Positions 34,915 to 44,626 of a DNA stretch of 64,000 nucleotides are shown piece after piece (within the stretch, counting starts at the first letter, position 1; every line of letters starts with the position of its first letter). Source of the DNA: an uncultured Winogradskyella sp. (GTDB lineage: Bacteria > Bacteroidota > Bacteroidia > Flavobacteriales > Flavobacteriaceae); assembly GCA_913055905.1 (NCBI GenBank), contig CAJXLB010000001.1:1-64000 (forward strand). The letters are read 5' to 3'. Made by a program: the position numbers and the translations under genes. The notes beneath the pieces were generated by a model that did not search any database, had not been told where the DNA came from, and saw only the letters and a list, made by a program, of their open reading frames with translations.

Positions 34915-36039
34915 TTATTCCATGAACCTTGTTTCTAGTAGCCTGCTAAGTTTTTCTATGCTTATATCTTTTTCAACAACTTTACCATCGCTGTCGATTA
35001 AAAATGTGGTTGGATAGGCCAAAATGTATAACTTATGGGCTTCACGGCGATTTTCATCTAAATAATGAGTCCAACCAAAATTCTTTTCTTCTATCACTTG
35101 TTTCCAATTGGGTATTCTGTCCGTTTTATCAACGGATATGCTTACAATTTCAAATCCTTTGTCCTTATATTTTTCATATAAAGGAATATATTCTGGCATT
35201 TCAGCCAAACAAGGCGCACAGTTGGAGTACCAAAAATCCAAGAGGATGTACCCATTGTGCTTAAAATCACTTATTCTTAAATCAACAGGCTTTAATTCCA
35301 AGTTTTTAAGCTTTAGCAATTTATCTGAGATGGTATTCTCTCTGGTATCCTTGATAAAAAGTGCCAAATTTTTATATAATCTTGTTTTTTTGATTTCATC
35401 GGAGAATAAATGTAATGACTCATCGTATAGCTGATTATACCTGTTGTTACCCATGGCAACATAATTGACCATTAACCATAGCGGCACGTACGAATTGGGG
35501 TTTTTCTGAAGATATTCTACAATCACACTATCTCTTTTTATCCATAAATAAGATCTTTCCTTAGCAGTTTTCGCCTTTTTCCTTAGGCTATCTATTTCAT
35601 TTAAGCCAAAATCCTTCAAATCTTCATATTCAATTTGTGTTTTAGATTTAAACTCCATTGGTATTTCAATATTACTTTTATTTTCAAAATCAAGGAATAC
35701 TTCTGTTGTTCCATTATCTACATAAAATTTATCGGAGAGCCCTTTTCCATCAACGTAAATGTCGAACATATATGGATGTGGTAATTTAGAAGCAGTAAAG
35801 GTTACAGCCCCATTTTTCAATTGACCCTTAAATAAAGATGGATAGGTTGTATCAAGGAAAGTCTTGGGAACCATACTGGGATACATTGATAATGAATCAA
35901 TATCTGGGTTGGTGTTGATAATAACCTCAAAATTGCTATTCGAATCTTTAAATTTCTTCTCAACATCTTTACACTTTAATAATGTCCCCATCATTAAAAT
36001 AGCTGTTCCAATCCCTTTCAATAAAGTTAGTTTATTCAT
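34915..36039 (-). CDS. TlpA-like thiol-disulfide oxidoreductase
   Basis: The 374 residues have an N-terminal hydrophobic signal ending near TLLKC (a poor lipobox), a beta-rich DUF4369-like domain (about 30-150), a helical middle, and a C-terminal thioredoxin domain (about 250-374) with the active site CAPC in FWYSNCAPCLAEMP and the cis-Pro loop LAYPTTFLID. Such proteins reduce periplasmic disulfides, for example in cytochrome c maturation, though the partner is unknown. It lies between two copies of the queG 3' end, suggesting it arrived as an insertion. Confidence 0.9.
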   Translation of the reverse strand: MNKLTLLKGIGTAILMMGTLLKCKDVEKKFKDSNSNFEVIINTNPDIDSLSMYPSMVPKTFLDTTYPSLFKGQLKNGAVTFTASKLPHPYMFDIYVDGKGLSDKFYVDNGTTEVFLDFENKSNIEIPMEFKSKTQIEYEDLKDFGLNEIDSLRKKAKTAKERSYLWIKRDSVIVEYLQKNPNSYVPLWLMVNYVAMGNNRYNQLYDESLHLFSDEIKKTRLYKNLALFIKDTRENTISDKLLKLKNLELKPVDLRISDFKHNGYILLDFWYSNCAPCLAEMPEYIPLYEKYKDKGFEIVSISVDKTDRIPNWKQVIEEKNFGWTHYLDENRREAHKLYILAYPTTFLIDSDGKVVEKDISIEKLSRLLETRFME

Positions 36040-36165
36040 ACTTCGGTTTTCTGATGGATATTTTCAATCAATATTATAAATATACAATATTCAAAATCAT
36101 AGAACTTAAACTAGAAAAGACATCGGCAATGGATTTAGAAAGTGCAGATGTTAATCGAAGGTATC

Positions 36166-37095
36166 TTACTTATCCCTTAAAAACCCAATATTCCGTTTCA
36201 GACCAGAAAACTTTGTGCGCTTTACGGCCGATTTTTTAAAAACCTTTTTAAAGGTCTCTTCGGTGAGTTCTTCCCAATCAGTTTTGGTCATTGACAATAG
36301 GTCTGGATGTGGGTTGAAAAGCGGTTCACTATGTGGCTTGCTAAATCGGTTCCAAGGGCATACATCTTGGCAAATGTCGCAGCCAAACATCCAATCGTCA
36401 AATTGGCCTTTAAAATCAGAGGGAATACTATCCTTCAATTCTATGGTAAAGTAAGAGATACATTTACTGCCATCCACCACATAAGGTTCGGTGATAGCCT
36501 CGGTTGGGCAGGCATCAATACAAGCGGTGCAGCTGCCACAATGATCGGTCACAGGTGTGTCATAGTCCAACTCCAAATCAATAATCAGTTCGGCAATAAA
36601 GTAAAACGACCCAACTTTCTGTGTTAATAAATTGCTGTGCTTTCCTATCCATCCCAGACCACTTTTAGCCGCCCAGGCCTTATCTAAAACAGGTGCGGAA
36701 TCTACAAAGGCCCTACCGTGCACTTCCCCTATTTCATCTTGAATGAACTGCAGCAGTTCCTTTAATTTGGCTTTAATGACAAAATGGTAGTCCTGCCCAT
36801 AGGCATATTTAGACAATTTATAACTGTCGTCTGTTTGGAATTGATTTGGGTAATAGTTAAGAAGTAAGGAAACCACGCTTTTAGCACCATCTACGAGCAA
36901 AGTTGGATCTAAGCGTTTATCAAAATGGTTTTCCATATAGCGCATCTCGCCATGACTATTGTTATTGAGCCAAGCTTCCAATCGTGGTGCCTCGTCTTCT
37001 AAAAACTCGGCTTTACTTATACCACAGGATAGAAACCCTAAGCGTTTGGCTTCAGTTTTGATAATTTGGCTGTATTTGGACGGATTATTGATCAC
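36166..37095 (-). CDS. queG: Epoxyqueuosine reductase QueG
   Basis: QueG reduces epoxyqueuosine to queuosine in tRNA anticodons using cobalamin and two [4Fe-4S] clusters. The 309 residues begin with a cobalamin-binding region and show cluster motifs [16 protein letters not shown] (near 185) and [13 protein letters not shown] (near 245). Length is normal for QueG without HEAT-repeat extension. Its start overlaps the P450 stop by 4 bases. The last 21 residues are duplicated at 34729-34800. Confidence 0.96.
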   Translation of the reverse strand: MINNPSKYSQIIKTEAKRLGFLSCGISKAEFLEDEAPRLEAWLNNNSHGEMRYMENHFDKRLDPTLLVDGAKSVVSLLLNYYPNQFQTDDSYKLSKYAYGQDYHFVIKAKLKELLQFIQDEIGEVHGRAFVDSAPVLDKAWAAKSGLGWIGKHSNLLTQKVGSFYFIAELIIDLELDYDTPVTDHCGSCTACIDACPTEAITEPYVVDGSKCISYFTIELKDSIPSDFKGQFDDWMFGCDICQDVCPWNRFSKPHSEPLFNPHPDLLSMTKTDWEELTEETFKKVFKKSAVKRTKFSGLKRNIGFLRDK

Positions 37096-38420
37096 CTCGG
37101 TTTAAATTCTAGATACGCGTTTTTTGGCTTTAAGGTTATGAGTGGTGAAATCTCTATATCATCAAATTTAGGATAAATCGTGTATTTAGACACTATCTCC
37201 TGCACGGCTATAATCATTTCAAACATAGCAAAATTATTACCGATACACTTTCTTGGACCTGCACCAAATGGAAAATATTGGGAGGAGAATTGCCTTGAGC
37301 CATTATCAAAACGTTCTGGTTGAAACCGATCTGGGTTTTCCCAAAGCTTTGGATGGCGATGCATTTCAATTACAGAGAGCAACAGATTTGACCCTGGTTG
37401 AAACGCCATTCCCTGAAAGGTGTCTTGTTCTATATTTAGCCGATCGATGAAATACGCAGGTGGATACAAGCGCATGGCTTCTTCAATTACCTGTTGACAT
37501 ACTTTAGAGGAGCTTATTATTATCATAAGATCTTCCGTCTCCTCTTTAAGGCTCAGGTATTCTTCTAAAATTTTGTCTTGCCACTCTGGATGTTTGGCCA
37601 ACAGCTGAAAGGTAAAGGTCAAGGCATTGGATGTGGTTTCGTGCCCAGCACTAAAGAGAATTAAAATCTCATCGATGAGCTGTTCTTCATCCATGGCACT
37701 GCCATCGTCATAGCGTGCCTCCAATAACATGTCTAGTAAATCGTCTTGACGCTGAGGTTGTGAGTTTCGTTCTGCTACGATGCGCTTTAAAATAGCTCTT
37801 GCTTCCTTTGTAAGCTTAAGATGTGAATCTATTTTTCCACTAAGCTTAAACCACCAACCCAAATACGGTTGACGTAATTCCTTCACCAACATTTTTTGTG
37901 CTGCCTCCGTTATATATTGCAACCGCTCGATATCCTTTTTATCTGCAGCACCACTGAAAAGGGATTTCACTACGGTTTGAAACGCCAAATCATTAAGAAT
38001 TGGGAAAATGTCTATGGTTTTGTTAGGTTGGATACGCTGGTACTCTCCTAAAATTGCAGCACGTATGCTACCGAGTAATTTGGCCAGTTGTTTTTTATGA
38101 AAGGCAGGCTGAATGAGCTTGCGCTGTGCCTTCCAGTGCTCGCCTTCAGCAGTGAGCAGGCCCTTACCTACATATTTGGCCAAGTCTTGCGTTTGGATTT
38201 TAGACTTAGTGTAGTTTCTGTGGTTTTTTTGAAGCACATATTCGGTAAAAGCAGCACTTCTTGAAAAATAGACCGTTGTGTTAAAACCCAGTCTTAAACT
38301 GAAAAAGTCCCCGTGCTTTTCAAAATTCTTATGATGAAAGGGCAAAGGGTTTTTTACGATAGCAAAGGCATGTCGTAAGAATGTAAAGAAAGAAACTTCT
38401 GGAATCTTGGACGTTTGCAT
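37092..38420 (-). CDS. Cytochrome P450
   Basis: This 442-residue P450 has the I-helix oxygen-binding motif AGHETTSN, the K-helix ExxR motif (EEAMR), the PERF region (FQPERFDNG), and the heme-ligand loop [17 protein letters not shown] with the thiolate Cys. No membrane anchor is seen, so it is probably cytoplasmic. I chose the start at 38420 ([14 protein letters not shown]); the Met at 38468 would overlap ruvB. The substrate is unknown; similarity in style to fatty-acid and terpene hydroxylases is not enough to assign one. No dedicated ferredoxin gene is adjacent. Confidence 0.94.
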   Translation of the reverse strand: MQTSKIPEVSFFTFLRHAFAIVKNPLPFHHKNFEKHGDFFSLRLGFNTTVYFSRSAAFTEYVLQKNHRNYTKSKIQTQDLAKYVGKGLLTAEGEHWKAQRKLIQPAFHKKQLAKLLGSIRAAILGEYQRIQPNKTIDIFPILNDLAFQTVVKSLFSGAADKKDIERLQYITEAAQKMLVKELRQPYLGWWFKLSGKIDSHLKLTKEARAILKRIVAERNSQPQRQDDLLDMLLEARYDDGSAMDEEQLIDEILILFSAGHETTSNALTFTFQLLAKHPEWQDKILEEYLSLKEETEDLMIIISSSKVCQQVIEEAMRLYPPAYFIDRLNIEQDTFQGMAFQPGSNLLLSVIEMHRHPKLWENPDRFQPERFDNGSRQFSSQYFPFGAGPRKCIGNNFAMFEMIIAVQEIVSKYTIYPKFDDIEISPLITLKPKNAYLEFKPR

Positions 38421-38427
38421 CAGTTTA

Positions 38428-39450
38428 TTAAAACAACCCTCCTTGTGTTGGTCCCTTGATTTTTCCAAGGTGTTTATAAGCCTGTTCCGTCACCTCACGA
38501 CCTCGAGGTGTACGCATTATAAACCCTTGTTGAATGAGGAAAGGCTCGTACACTTCCTCAATCGTTTCGGCACTTTCACTCACGGCTGTAGCCAAGGTCG
38601 TGATACCTACAGGGCCACCTTTGAATTTCTCTACAATGGTGCTTAATATCTTATTGTCCATCTCATCTAGGCCATGTGCATCAACGTTAAGCGCCTCCAA
38701 GGCAAACTTAGCAATGGCGATATCTATTTTTCCATTGCCTTTAATCTGGGCAAAATCCCTGACCCGTCTTAAGAGTGCATTGGCTATACGTGGTGTACCT
38801 CTACTGCGGCCTGCGATTTCAATGGCAGCTTCCATGGTTATGGGTACCTTAAGAATCGAAGCGCTGCGTTGCACTATCGCGGTTAGTAAATCGGTTTTAT
38901 AATATTGAAGTCGACTGCTAATACCAAACCGTGCTCGCATTGGTGCGGTCAACAATCCTGAACGTGTGGTAGCACCCACTAAGGTGAAAGGGTTCAAATT
39001 GATTTGAACCGTTCTAGCATTTGGTCCAGACTCAATCATGATATCAATTTTATAGTCCTCCATTGCCGAATACAGATACTCTTCTACGATAGGACTTAAA
39101 CGGTGAATCTCATCTATGAATAAAACATCCCTATCCTCTAAATTGGTTAACAACCCAGCCAAATCTCCTGGCTTATCCAAAACAGGTCCAGAGGTCACTT
39201 TTATGCCCACATCCAGTTCATTGGCTAGAATATGGGCGAGCGTGGTTTTACCCAATCCTGGTGGGCCGTGGAATAAGGTATGATCAAGGGCTTCTTCCCT
39301 TAGGTTAGCCGCTTTGACAAAAACCAATAGATTTTCCAGTACTTGGTCCTGACCCGTAAAATCCTCAAATGTTAAGGGTCTCAATTTTTTTTCTACATCG
39401 AGCTCTTCCGGACTTAAATTATCATTGTTTGGATTGAGGTTTTCGTTCAT
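38428..39450 (-). CDS. ruvB: Holliday junction branch migration ATPase RuvB
   Basis: RuvB is the hexameric AAA+ motor of branch migration. The 340 residues include Walker A ([12 protein letters not shown]), Walker B ([10 protein letters not shown]), sensor 1 ([11 protein letters not shown]), the arginine-finger region ([10 protein letters not shown]) and the C-terminal winged helix ([20 protein letters not shown]). Length is normal. It heads a run with the P450 and queG, 7 bases from the P450 start; the P450 and queG probably share its transcript. Confidence 0.98.
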   Translation of the reverse strand: MNENLNPNNDNLSPEELDVEKKLRPLTFEDFTGQDQVLENLLVFVKAANLREEALDHTLFHGPPGLGKTTLAHILANELDVGIKVTSGPVLDKPGDLAGLLTNLEDRDVLFIDEIHRLSPIVEEYLYSAMEDYKIDIMIESGPNARTVQINLNPFTLVGATTRSGLLTAPMRARFGISSRLQYYKTDLLTAIVQRSASILKVPITMEAAIEIAGRSRGTPRIANALLRRVRDFAQIKGNGKIDIAIAKFALEALNVDAHGLDEMDNKILSTIVEKFKGGPVGITTLATAVSESAETIEEVYEPFLIQQGFIMRTPRGREVTEQAYKHLGKIKGPTQGGLF

Positions 39451-39494
39451 GCGTATTGTTGGTCTTACCGAATAAAATTGAAATCTGTCTTAAA

Positions 39495-39502
39495 CAAAGA
39501 TA
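39495..39502 (-). promoter_or_regulatory. -7 promoter element of ruvB
   Basis: TATCTTTG on the minus strand fits TAnnTTTG, 44 bases before the ruvB start. A -33-like TTG (39521-39519) lies 16 bases away inside the neighbouring terminator hairpin, an unusually tight arrangement. Confidence 0.5.
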
Positions 39503-39506
39503 ACGA

Positions 39507-39536
39507 AAAAGCCTTTCCCAAATAGGAAAGGCTTTT
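39507..39536 (-). terminator. Terminator after the Cys-rich lipoprotein gene
   Basis: GCCTTTCC (39511-39518) pairs with GGAAAGGC (39525-39532) around a 6-base loop, flanked by A- and T-runs on both sides, so it can work in both directions. It lies 20 bases past the lipoprotein stop. Confidence 0.85.
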
Positions 39537-39556
39537 CTTTAATAATGGCATGTTTT

Positions 39557-40048
39557 TTATTCGATTACTGGTGGGCCACCTGAAGTCCTTTCACAATCGT
39601 TTGCAGGATTCCCAGGAGGCGAATACCTAGTACACGGTGTACAATAATCTCCATTGGGAAGACAACCACAACATGTAGAGCAGGCCTTAGATTTACAAAT
39701 TGTACTGCCTGTTATATAAGAATTATTCTCAGATTTTATTAATTCTAGCGTTGAAACCATACCGTCCTTACCATAGAATCTAATATAATTTTTCCCTTTG
39801 TGTTCTATTATTTCAACATCATGAGCATCCATATTTAATTGATATTCGAATGCGTATCGATTGAATGTATTTACTGCTGTTTTTTTATCAACGGCAAGAC
39901 GAATGTCTCCTTCGATTTCTAATGCTACAGGAGCATGCATTAAGGTTTTAAACTCTATAGTCTCTATTTCACTATTTCTTCCACTTTCTTCATTTGTACA
40001 ACTAAAAGAAAGGAGCATCAAAAGAACCATTAAAGCTGAATTTTTCAT
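39557..40048 (-). CDS. Lipoprotein with cysteine-rich C-terminus, unknown function
   Basis: This 163-residue protein has a lipoprotein signal (lipobox LSFSC, lipidated C17), a charged middle of mixed alpha-beta character, and a tail (about 117-152) with eight cysteines: CKSKACSTCCGC followed by LPNGDYCTPC and a last Cys in NDCERT. Such spacing suggests disulfides or metal binding in the periplasm. I recognise no family. It is a single-gene unit with its own terminator, upstream of ruvB and downstream of the oxidase operon in the transcription order. Confidence 0.72.
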   Translation of the reverse strand: MKNSALMVLLMLLSFSCTNEESGRNSEIETIEFKTLMHAPVALEIEGDIRLAVDKKTAVNTFNRYAFEYQLNMDAHDVEIIEHKGKNYIRFYGKDGMVSTLELIKSENNSYITGSTICKSKACSTCCGCLPNGDYCTPCTRYSPPGNPANDCERTSGGPPVIE

Positions 40049-40256
40049 AACTTTTTAATATTTAATAAGTTAAAAGTTAAAAAAAAAAACCTGTCAAAAT
40101 AACTATACAATAAGTTCAAAGATTTAACATTGAGGATCTATTAAACCTTAGCGAATTTTAGCACCGATAGTTCCAAGTGCTTATAACGATTAAGTTTTTA
40201 TTCAAACTTAACGACTGGTAAGGAAGATAAGTAGAATGATTTAAAATGATTAATTC

Positions 40257-40296
40257 AAAAAAAAGACCTTCGCAATATGTCGCAAAGGTCTTTGTT
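40257..40296 (-). terminator. Terminator at the end of the ActA-F / oxidase operon
   Basis: AAAGACCTT (40262-40270) pairs with AAGGTCTTT (40285-40293); the minus strand then runs into T's (40264-40257). It follows the coxA stop by about 45 bases. The rest of the gap 40049-40338 shows nothing else I can name. Confidence 0.8.
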
Positions 40297-40338
40297 TATT
40301 TCTCTTTTGCTTAAGAGATTCCCGATTAAGCGGAAATT

Positions 40339-42135
40339 TTAATGATGTAATTCTTCTTCGCCTTCTTTAAGAGGTACATTCTGAGGTACAAAATCCTCAT
40401 CATGACCAGGCTTACTGTAATCATAAGACCAACGGTAAACATGAGGAATAGCGCCAGGCCAGTTTCCGTGCATATGCTTTACTGGTGCAGTCCACTCTAA
40501 GGTATTAGAACGCCATGGGTTTTGTTCAGCTTTCTTACCGTAGAAAATGCTACTTATAAAATTATATAAGAATACCAATTGTACTAAACCACCAACCAAA
40601 GCAAACATAGTGATAACAACCTGTGTATTGGTCGTGTCATCAAATAATGGGAAATTGGTATTGGTATAATAACGTCTTGGTAATCCTGCCATTCCAATAA
40701 AGTGCATTGGGAAGAATACACCATAAGCACAGATGGCCGTTACCCAGAAGTGTAAATATCCTAAGTTCTTGTTCATCATACGACCATACATTCTTGGGAA
40801 CCAGTGATAGATTCCTGCAAACACTCCATATAGGGCAGAAATACCCATTACCAAGTGGAAGTGTGCTACAACGAAGTACGTGTCGTGAACATTGATATCC
40901 AAGGCACTATCTCCTAAAATAATACCTGTTAGACCACCTGTAATAAATGTTGATACCAAACCAATAGAGAATAGCATCGCAGGGTTCATTTGTAGATTAC
41001 CTTTCCATAAAGTGGTAATGTAGTTAAATGCTTTTACCGCTGACGGAATAGCAATCAATAAGGTTGTAAATGTAAATACAGACCCAAGGAATGGATTCAT
41101 CCCTGATATAAACATATGGTGACCCCATACAATAGTTGATAAAAATGCTATCGCTAAGATTGACGCTACCATGGCACGATAACCGAATATTGGTTTACGT
41201 GAATTGGTTGCAATGATCTCAGAAGTAATTCCTAATGCAGGAAGTAATACGATATATACCTCTGGGTGACCTAAGAACCAGAATAAATGCTCAAACAATA
41301 CTGGCGAACCACCTTGGTAGTGTAATACCTCTCCTTGAATGAAAATATCCGAAAGGAAAAATGAGGTTCCAAAGCTTCTATCCATAATCAACAACAAGGC
41401 TGCCGATAACAATACAGGGAATGAAATTACACCAATTACGGCCGTTACAAAGAATGCCCAAATGGTAAGTGGTAAACGAGTCATTGACATTCCTTTGGTT
41501 CTTAAATTGATTACTGTTACGATGTAATTCAAAGAACCTAACAAGGATGAAGCAATGAATATAGCCATAGATACCAACCATAAGGTCATACCCATACCAG
41601 AACCAGGTTGTGCCATTGGTAAGGCCGATAACGGCGGATAGATAGTCCATCCCGCTGCCGCAGGTCCTGCCTCAACAAAGAAAGATGCTATCATGATTAC
41701 ACATGATATAAAGAACAACCAATACGACACCATGTTAAGGAAACCAGATGCCATATCCCTTGCACCAATTTGCAATGGAATCAATAAGTTACTGAATGTA
41801 CCACTAAGACCAGCCGTTAGCACAAAGAACACCATAAGGGTTCCGTGTATGGTAACCAGGGCCAAATAAATATCGGCATCCATAACGCCTTCGGGTGCCC
41901 ATTTACCAAGTAAGGTCTCAAATATAACATTTGGCTGTTCTGGCCATGCCAATTGCATACGAATCATAAGAGACATTAAAATCCCGATGATTCCCATTAC
42001 CAAAACACCAGTAATCAAATACTGCTTAGCAATCATCTTGTGATCTTGGCTAAAGATATACTTGGTTACGAATGTTTCTTTGTGGTGATGTACGTCGTGG
42101 TCGTCGTGAAGGTTATTTTCTACTGTTGCTGACAT
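40339..42135 (-). CDS. ctaD: Cytochrome c oxidase subunit I
   Basis: Subunit I holds the heme a and heme a3-CuB centres and reduces O2. The 598 residues contain 12 core membrane helices with the invariant segments LFWFLGHPEVYIVLLPALG (CuB His and the cross-linked Tyr region), WGHHMFISGM and NVHDTYFVVAHFHLVMG (heme ligands). The His-rich N-terminus (HDDHDVHHHKE) is unusual but short. It is the last gene of the ActA-F operon, 33 bases after subunit II, matching ACIII-oxidase supercomplex organisation known from Flavobacterium. Confidence 0.98.
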   Translation of the reverse strand: MSATVENNLHDDHDVHHHKETFVTKYIFSQDHKMIAKQYLITGVLVMGIIGILMSLMIRMQLAWPEQPNVIFETLLGKWAPEGVMDADIYLALVTIHGTLMVFFVLTAGLSGTFSNLLIPLQIGARDMASGFLNMVSYWLFFISCVIMIASFFVEAGPAAAGWTIYPPLSALPMAQPGSGMGMTLWLVSMAIFIASSLLGSLNYIVTVINLRTKGMSMTRLPLTIWAFFVTAVIGVISFPVLLSAALLLIMDRSFGTSFFLSDIFIQGEVLHYQGGSPVLFEHLFWFLGHPEVYIVLLPALGITSEIIATNSRKPIFGYRAMVASILAIAFLSTIVWGHHMFISGMNPFLGSVFTFTTLLIAIPSAVKAFNYITTLWKGNLQMNPAMLFSIGLVSTFITGGLTGIILGDSALDINVHDTYFVVAHFHLVMGISALYGVFAGIYHWFPRMYGRMMNKNLGYLHFWVTAICAYGVFFPMHFIGMAGLPRRYYTNTNFPLFDDTTNTQVVITMFALVGGLVQLVFLYNFISSIFYGKKAEQNPWRSNTLEWTAPVKHMHGNWPGAIPHVYRWSYDYSKPGHDEDFVPQNVPLKEGEEELHH

Positions 42136-42168
42136 AATCTTTTAATCTTTTTCTTTTTACAATTTTTT

Positions 42169-43230
42169 TTAATTCAATAACGAGTTAGCGAATGTAGTTT
42201 GCTCTGCCATCCAAGCGTCAAACTCTTCTTGCTCCTCTACTATTATCTTCATTTGCATATTGTAATGTGACTTACCACATATTTTGTTGCATAGTAAAAG
42301 ATAATCAAATTCGTAAAGAACATCTTGTCCCGCTTCCTCTATTTCAACTTTTCTTTCTTGTCTAAGTTCGTTAATATTTTTTACTTTTTCAACTATATCT
42401 GGATTCAATCTCATTTCTTCGGTAGTTACCGTTGGAGTAAATGAGAATTGAGTTACCATTCCAGGTACGCAGTTCATCTGTGCTCTAAAGTGAGGCATAT
42501 ATGCTGAATGAAGCACATCTTGTGAACGCATTTTGAATAGTACTGGTCTTCCTTTAGGCAAATGTAACTCTGTAACAATGACATCGTCTTGAGCGTTAGG
42601 GTCGTTCTCGTCTACCCCTAGAATGTTAGCTCTATCGATATCAATTAATCTTACATTGGCTTTACCTAATACGTTATCCGCTCCTGAATATCTCGCTTTC
42701 CAGTTAAATTGCTGTGCATATAATTCAATCACCATTGGGTCTTCCTCTTCATCGATACCCATAATATCGTTCCAAGTGAAGAGTCCGTAAATAATCAAGC
42801 CCGCCAAAACAATAACCGGAATGATGGTCCAGATAAATTCTAGTGTGTTATTATCTGCATAAAACAACGCTTTTCTTCCTTTCTCACCTTTATACTTAAA
42901 GGCAAAGTAATGCAAAAGAAACTGTGTAATAATTTGCACAATAAAAATAACAGCCATGGAGATAAGCATGAGGTTATCTATTCCCTGTCCGTGGTCGGAT
43001 GCCGAATTGGATACCAAAGGTAAATCTCCTAAATACATAAAGCTAACAATGGTAATGGCATAAATGAACACCAAGAAGCCCATCATTAGGTAACCATTGA
43101 TTCTGTTGTCTTTATCATCTGCAATTTGATTGTTTGAAGCCCCAACTTGAGACAAATCAAAAATCTTAACCATCTGCCACATGGCAACAGCGACAAAAAG
43201 TACAATTATGATTGTTAATAAAGCAGTCAT
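42169..43230 (-). CDS. coxB: Cytochrome c oxidase subunit II (CuA subunit)
   Basis: Subunit II receives electrons at the binuclear CuA centre. The 353 residues have two or more N-terminal membrane helices, then a cupredoxin domain. The CuA motif CNKICGKSHYNM near residue 312 and the upstream His in QDVLHSAYMPHFRAQMN near 239 are intact. No fused cytochrome c domain is present, so electrons must arrive from ActA or ActE or a mobile carrier. Adjacent to ctaD (33 bases) and 27 bases after actF. Confidence 0.97.
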   Translation of the reverse strand: MTALLTIIIVLFVAVAMWQMVKIFDLSQVGASNNQIADDKDNRINGYLMMGFLVFIYAITIVSFMYLGDLPLVSNSASDHGQGIDNLMLISMAVIFIVQIITQFLLHYFAFKYKGEKGRKALFYADNNTLEFIWTIIPVIVLAGLIIYGLFTWNDIMGIDEEEDPMVIELYAQQFNWKARYSGADNVLGKANVRLIDIDRANILGVDENDPNAQDDVIVTELHLPKGRPVLFKMRSQDVLHSAYMPHFRAQMNCVPGMVTQFSFTPTVTTEEMRLNPDIVEKVKNINELRQERKVEIEEAGQDVLYEFDYLLLCNKICGKSHYNMQMKIIVEEQEEFDAWMAEQTTFANSLLN

Positions 43231-43257
43231 TATCTATCTATTCGTTTTTAAAAGTTT

Positions 43258-44604
43258 TTAATAATGGAAATGTTTACTTTCCTTCATAAATGGGTTTCCT
43301 TTGGCTAATAGCGGCGCCTTGCTCAAGGCCGTAAAGACGATGAATATAAACAAACCACCAAAAAGCAGGATTGAACCTATTTCAGGGATTCCAATAAACC
43401 ATCTATCTACAACCGTTGCTGGCATAATCATATTAAACACATCTAAATAGTGCCCACATAATATAACTATTCCTGTCATTACCACAAACCAAGGAATACG
43501 TTTGTAATCGCTATTCATTAATAACAATAACGGGAATACAAAATTCATGGCTACCATACCGAAGAATGGTAATTTATAGTGTTCAATTCTAGTTATATAG
43601 TAAGTTACCTCTTCAGGTATGTTAGAATACCAGATTAACATAAACTGTGAGAACCATAGGTATGTCCAAAATATACTGATACCGAACATAAATTTAGCAA
43701 GGTCATGGATGTGGCTATCGTTTACGAACTCTAATAGTCCTTTAGATTTTAAATAAATAGCAATCATCGCTATTACCGTGATACCACTGACGAACATGCT
43801 GGCAAACACGTACCAACCAAATAAGGTACTAAACCAGTGAGGATCTACACTCATTATCCATAACCATGATACTACAGATTCCGTAACAATATAAAATACC
43901 AAGAACCCTGCGGACCATCTAAAAGCTTTCTTGAAATAGGAATTATTGTCTGAATTATCTTGGGCCAAAGAGAACTTACGTACCAAGTAGCGATACGCAC
44001 TCCATCCTAAAATGAAGAATACACTTAAGCCTATAAAAACGCCTTTATTCAAGAATCCTGATTTTCCCTGTATAAGTTTATCGTGAGCAACCACTTCTGG
44101 ATCCATCCACACAAAAATATGTTTATCTGCTACAAGAGCAATGGCAAGGACTATAAGTGCTCCTGGCAAGACATAAGCTGTAATAGCCTCCATAACTCTG
44201 AATAAAACTGGTGACCAACCTGCCTGCGCTGCATATTGAATCGCGTAAAACGCAAGAACACCCAAAGCAATCATGAAAAAGAAAAAGGCCGCTACATAAA
44301 GTGCTGCGTAAGGTCTGTTGTGTATTTGGTGTAGGACATGTTCTTCATGGCTCATTTCATGACCCTCGGCATGAGCGTCGTCTCCATGAGCTTCTTCTGT
44401 GGCATGGGCAGCTCCATGGTCATCACCTGCGTGAGCATCTCCAGCGTGATCGCCATCATGATGTTCACCAGCGAGAAGTACCTTAACGTCTTCAACGGTT
44501 TCGTACTTATGAGAATCATAGAAGCCATATGCGACTCCTAATAATCCTAATACCATACAGACTATAGCACCTAATTTTAATCGATTTGAAAATGTATATT
44601 CCAT
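43258..44604 (-). CDS. actF: ActF, membrane subunit of Alternative Complex III
   Basis: ActF is one of the two polytopic quinol-side membrane subunits of Alternative Complex III, a menaquinol:cytochrome c (or oxidase) oxidoreductase. The 448 residues have about ten helices and conserved patterns such as WSAGFLVFYIVTESVVSW and WTYLWFSQFMLIWYSN. After the first helix a loop at residues 48-95 contains 13 histidines with many acids (EHHDGDHAGDAHAGDDHG and on), an unusual extension in this position. The gene lies between actE and coxB. Confidence 0.93.
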   Translation of the reverse strand: MEYTFSNRLKLGAIVCMVLGLLGVAYGFYDSHKYETVEDVKVLLAGEHHDGDHAGDAHAGDDHGAAHATEEAHGDDAHAEGHEMSHEEHVLHQIHNRPYAALYVAAFFFFMIALGVLAFYAIQYAAQAGWSPVLFRVMEAITAYVLPGALIVLAIALVADKHIFVWMDPEVVAHDKLIQGKSGFLNKGVFIGLSVFFILGWSAYRYLVRKFSLAQDNSDNNSYFKKAFRWSAGFLVFYIVTESVVSWLWIMSVDPHWFSTLFGWYVFASMFVSGITVIAMIAIYLKSKGLLEFVNDSHIHDLAKFMFGISIFWTYLWFSQFMLIWYSNIPEEVTYYITRIEHYKLPFFGMVAMNFVFPLLLLMNSDYKRIPWFVVMTGIVILCGHYLDVFNMIMPATVVDRWFIGIPEIGSILLFGGLFIFIVFTALSKAPLLAKGNPFMKESKHFHY

Positions 44605-44626
44605 TTATATAATCTTTATCTAAATC

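Noticed and set aside
39557-40048. Ribosomally made peptide precursor because of the Cys-rich tail
   Set aside because: The protein has a standard lipoprotein signal and no maturation or export enzymes of peptide pathways are next to it.
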